A DNA stretch of 5,919 nucleotides. Origin: Chloroflexota bacterium (GTDB lineage Bacteria > Chloroflexota > Anaerolineae > Promineifilales > Promineifilaceae). The DNA lies in NCBI GenBank assembly GCA_020353135.1, contig CP070688.1, positions 10,967 through 16,885 of the forward strand, given 5' to 3'. Shown piece by piece: positions 5,392-5,919 of the stretch (its first letter is position 1; every line of letters begins with the position of its first letter). Position numbers and translations under genes: made by a program. The notes below the pieces were generated by a model. It was not told the origin of the DNA and ran no database searches. It saw only the letters and a program-made list of their open reading frames with translations.

Positions 5392-5919
5392 TTAGAGGAC
5401 GCTGGATTGAATCTGATCGACGACCTGCTCGGCCGTCCAGTGATTCTCGCCGTCGAGCAGGATCGTCTTGGGGTTGTCCATCAACCAGTCGTCGTGGAGC
5501 CGCTCGAGCTGTAGCAGATAGTCGATGGGAATGCCGGTCTCCTCGGATCGGCCGCGGTCGACGATACGCTGTAGGCAGACCTCGGCCGGGGTGCGCAGGT
5601 ATAGGATGGCGTCCGGCTCGTCGACGTATTGAGAGACCGTGAAATCCCACATGCCGCGATAAAGCTGGTACTCGGCTTCGGTGAAGAGGCCGGTGCGGCG
5701 GCAATTCTCGGCGAAGACGTAGCGGTCGCAGTAGATGGAACGCTCCAGGATGACCTTGCGGTGATGTGTCTGCTGCCAGACCTCGTGCCAGGTCTTGGCC
5801 CGGGTGACAAAAGCGCATATCTGAAAGGTGAAGGCCCAGCGTTCGGTATCGCTGTAGAAGAGTTCAAGCATATTGGCCGCGAACCCTTCTCGCCACACCT
5901 TGGTCGGTTCCTCGATGAA
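5392..5919 (-). CDS. Deoxynucleoside kinase (dCK/dGK type), N-terminus beyond window
   Basis: The reverse strand gives 175 in-frame residues ending at TAA (5392-5394) and is open to the right edge. The true start and the P-loop (usually GNIGSGKST) are outside, so about 30-50 residues are missing from a protein of about 210-230. Family members phosphorylate deoxynucleosides with ATP in the salvage pathway in the cytoplasm. Visible landmarks, numbered from the first complete codon, are EEP (3-5) with the catalytic-base glutamate, the FQ pair with Q33, R40, ERS (59-61), CDRYVF (64-69), LYLRTPAEVC (106-115), and the arginine-rich lid RGRSEETGIP (122-131). R40 and D65 align with R104 and D133 of human deoxycytidine kinase, which favours deoxycytidine or deoxypurine substrates over thymidine. 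The gene converges on the secreted-protein gene with 99 bp and a hairpin between. A thymidylate kinase is less likely because of the EP...FQ...ERS pattern. Confidence 0.92.
   Translation of the reverse strand, partial: FIEEPTKVWREGFAANMLELFYSDTERWAFTFQICAFVTRAKTWHEVWQQTHHRKVILERSIYCDRYVFAENCRRTGLFTEAEYQLYRGMWDFTVSQYVDEPDAILYLRTPAEVCLQRIVDRGRSEETGIPIDYLLQLERLHDDWLMDNPKTILLDGENHWTAEQVVDQIQSSVL

Noticed and set aside
5292..5397. Integron attC-like boxes: GACTAAC at 5292, GCCTAAC at 5370 and GTTAGAG at 5391 around a central hairpin
   Set aside because: The outer boxes each differ by one base from the RYYYAAC and GTTRRRY consensus, the inner boxes do not pair well, and no integrase or cassette series is visible. 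The boxes also overlap ordinary stop-codon surroundings.
5372..5867. Alternative minus-strand frames overlapping the nucleoside kinase
   Set aside because: Their translations are Arg/Pro/Ser-rich without motifs, while the chosen frame has the complete set of kinase landmarks.

Overview
The window is a GC-rich bacterial stretch with four recognisable functions: a glycosyltransferase, a two-component regulatory pair, a large secreted calcium-loop β-propeller protein, and a deoxynucleoside kinase. The variant histidine-kinase box (H-E-I-G-R-P-L), the heavy GGC/GCC/CTG codon use and the dCK/dGK-type nucleoside kinase would suit a Chloroflexota (Anaerolineae/Caldilineae-like) genome. That placement is an impression from family resemblance, not something the window proves.

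Layout. Positions 1-399 (minus) hold the N-terminal part of a family-2 glycosyltransferase that runs off the left edge. A 40-bp divergent intergenic region with a small AT-rich inverted repeat separates it from a response regulator (440-1144, plus) and its histidine kinase (1169-2593, plus). The two are 24 bp apart, each with a good Shine-Dalgarno site, and form one operon. A gene-free stretch of about 540 bp follows (2594-3132). It contains a run of short potential RNA stems (2604-2677), an array of 18/19-bp tandem repeats with a palindromic core (2684-2845), and unassigned sequence. Next comes a 719-residue exported protein (3133-5292, plus): signal peptide, LamG-like β-sandwich, a β-propeller readable as seven blades (five with intact FG-GAP-type calcium loops), and a C-terminal domain of about 110 residues common in secreted environmental-bacterial proteins but without a known function. 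A GC-rich hairpin (5316-5366) lies between this gene and a convergent deoxynucleoside kinase (5392-5919, minus) that runs off the right edge without its P-loop.

How the parts may work together. The kinase has two membrane segments around an extracytoplasmic domain of about 135 residues and presumably signals to the OmpR-type regulator. Whether this pair controls the secreted protein through the repeat array is speculation supported only by position. The glycosyltransferase and nucleoside kinase look like ordinary flanking genes.

The least explained element is the repeat array with the structured-looking stretch before it. The secreted protein is the most unusual gene. No CRISPR array, transposase, tRNA or rRNA was seen.
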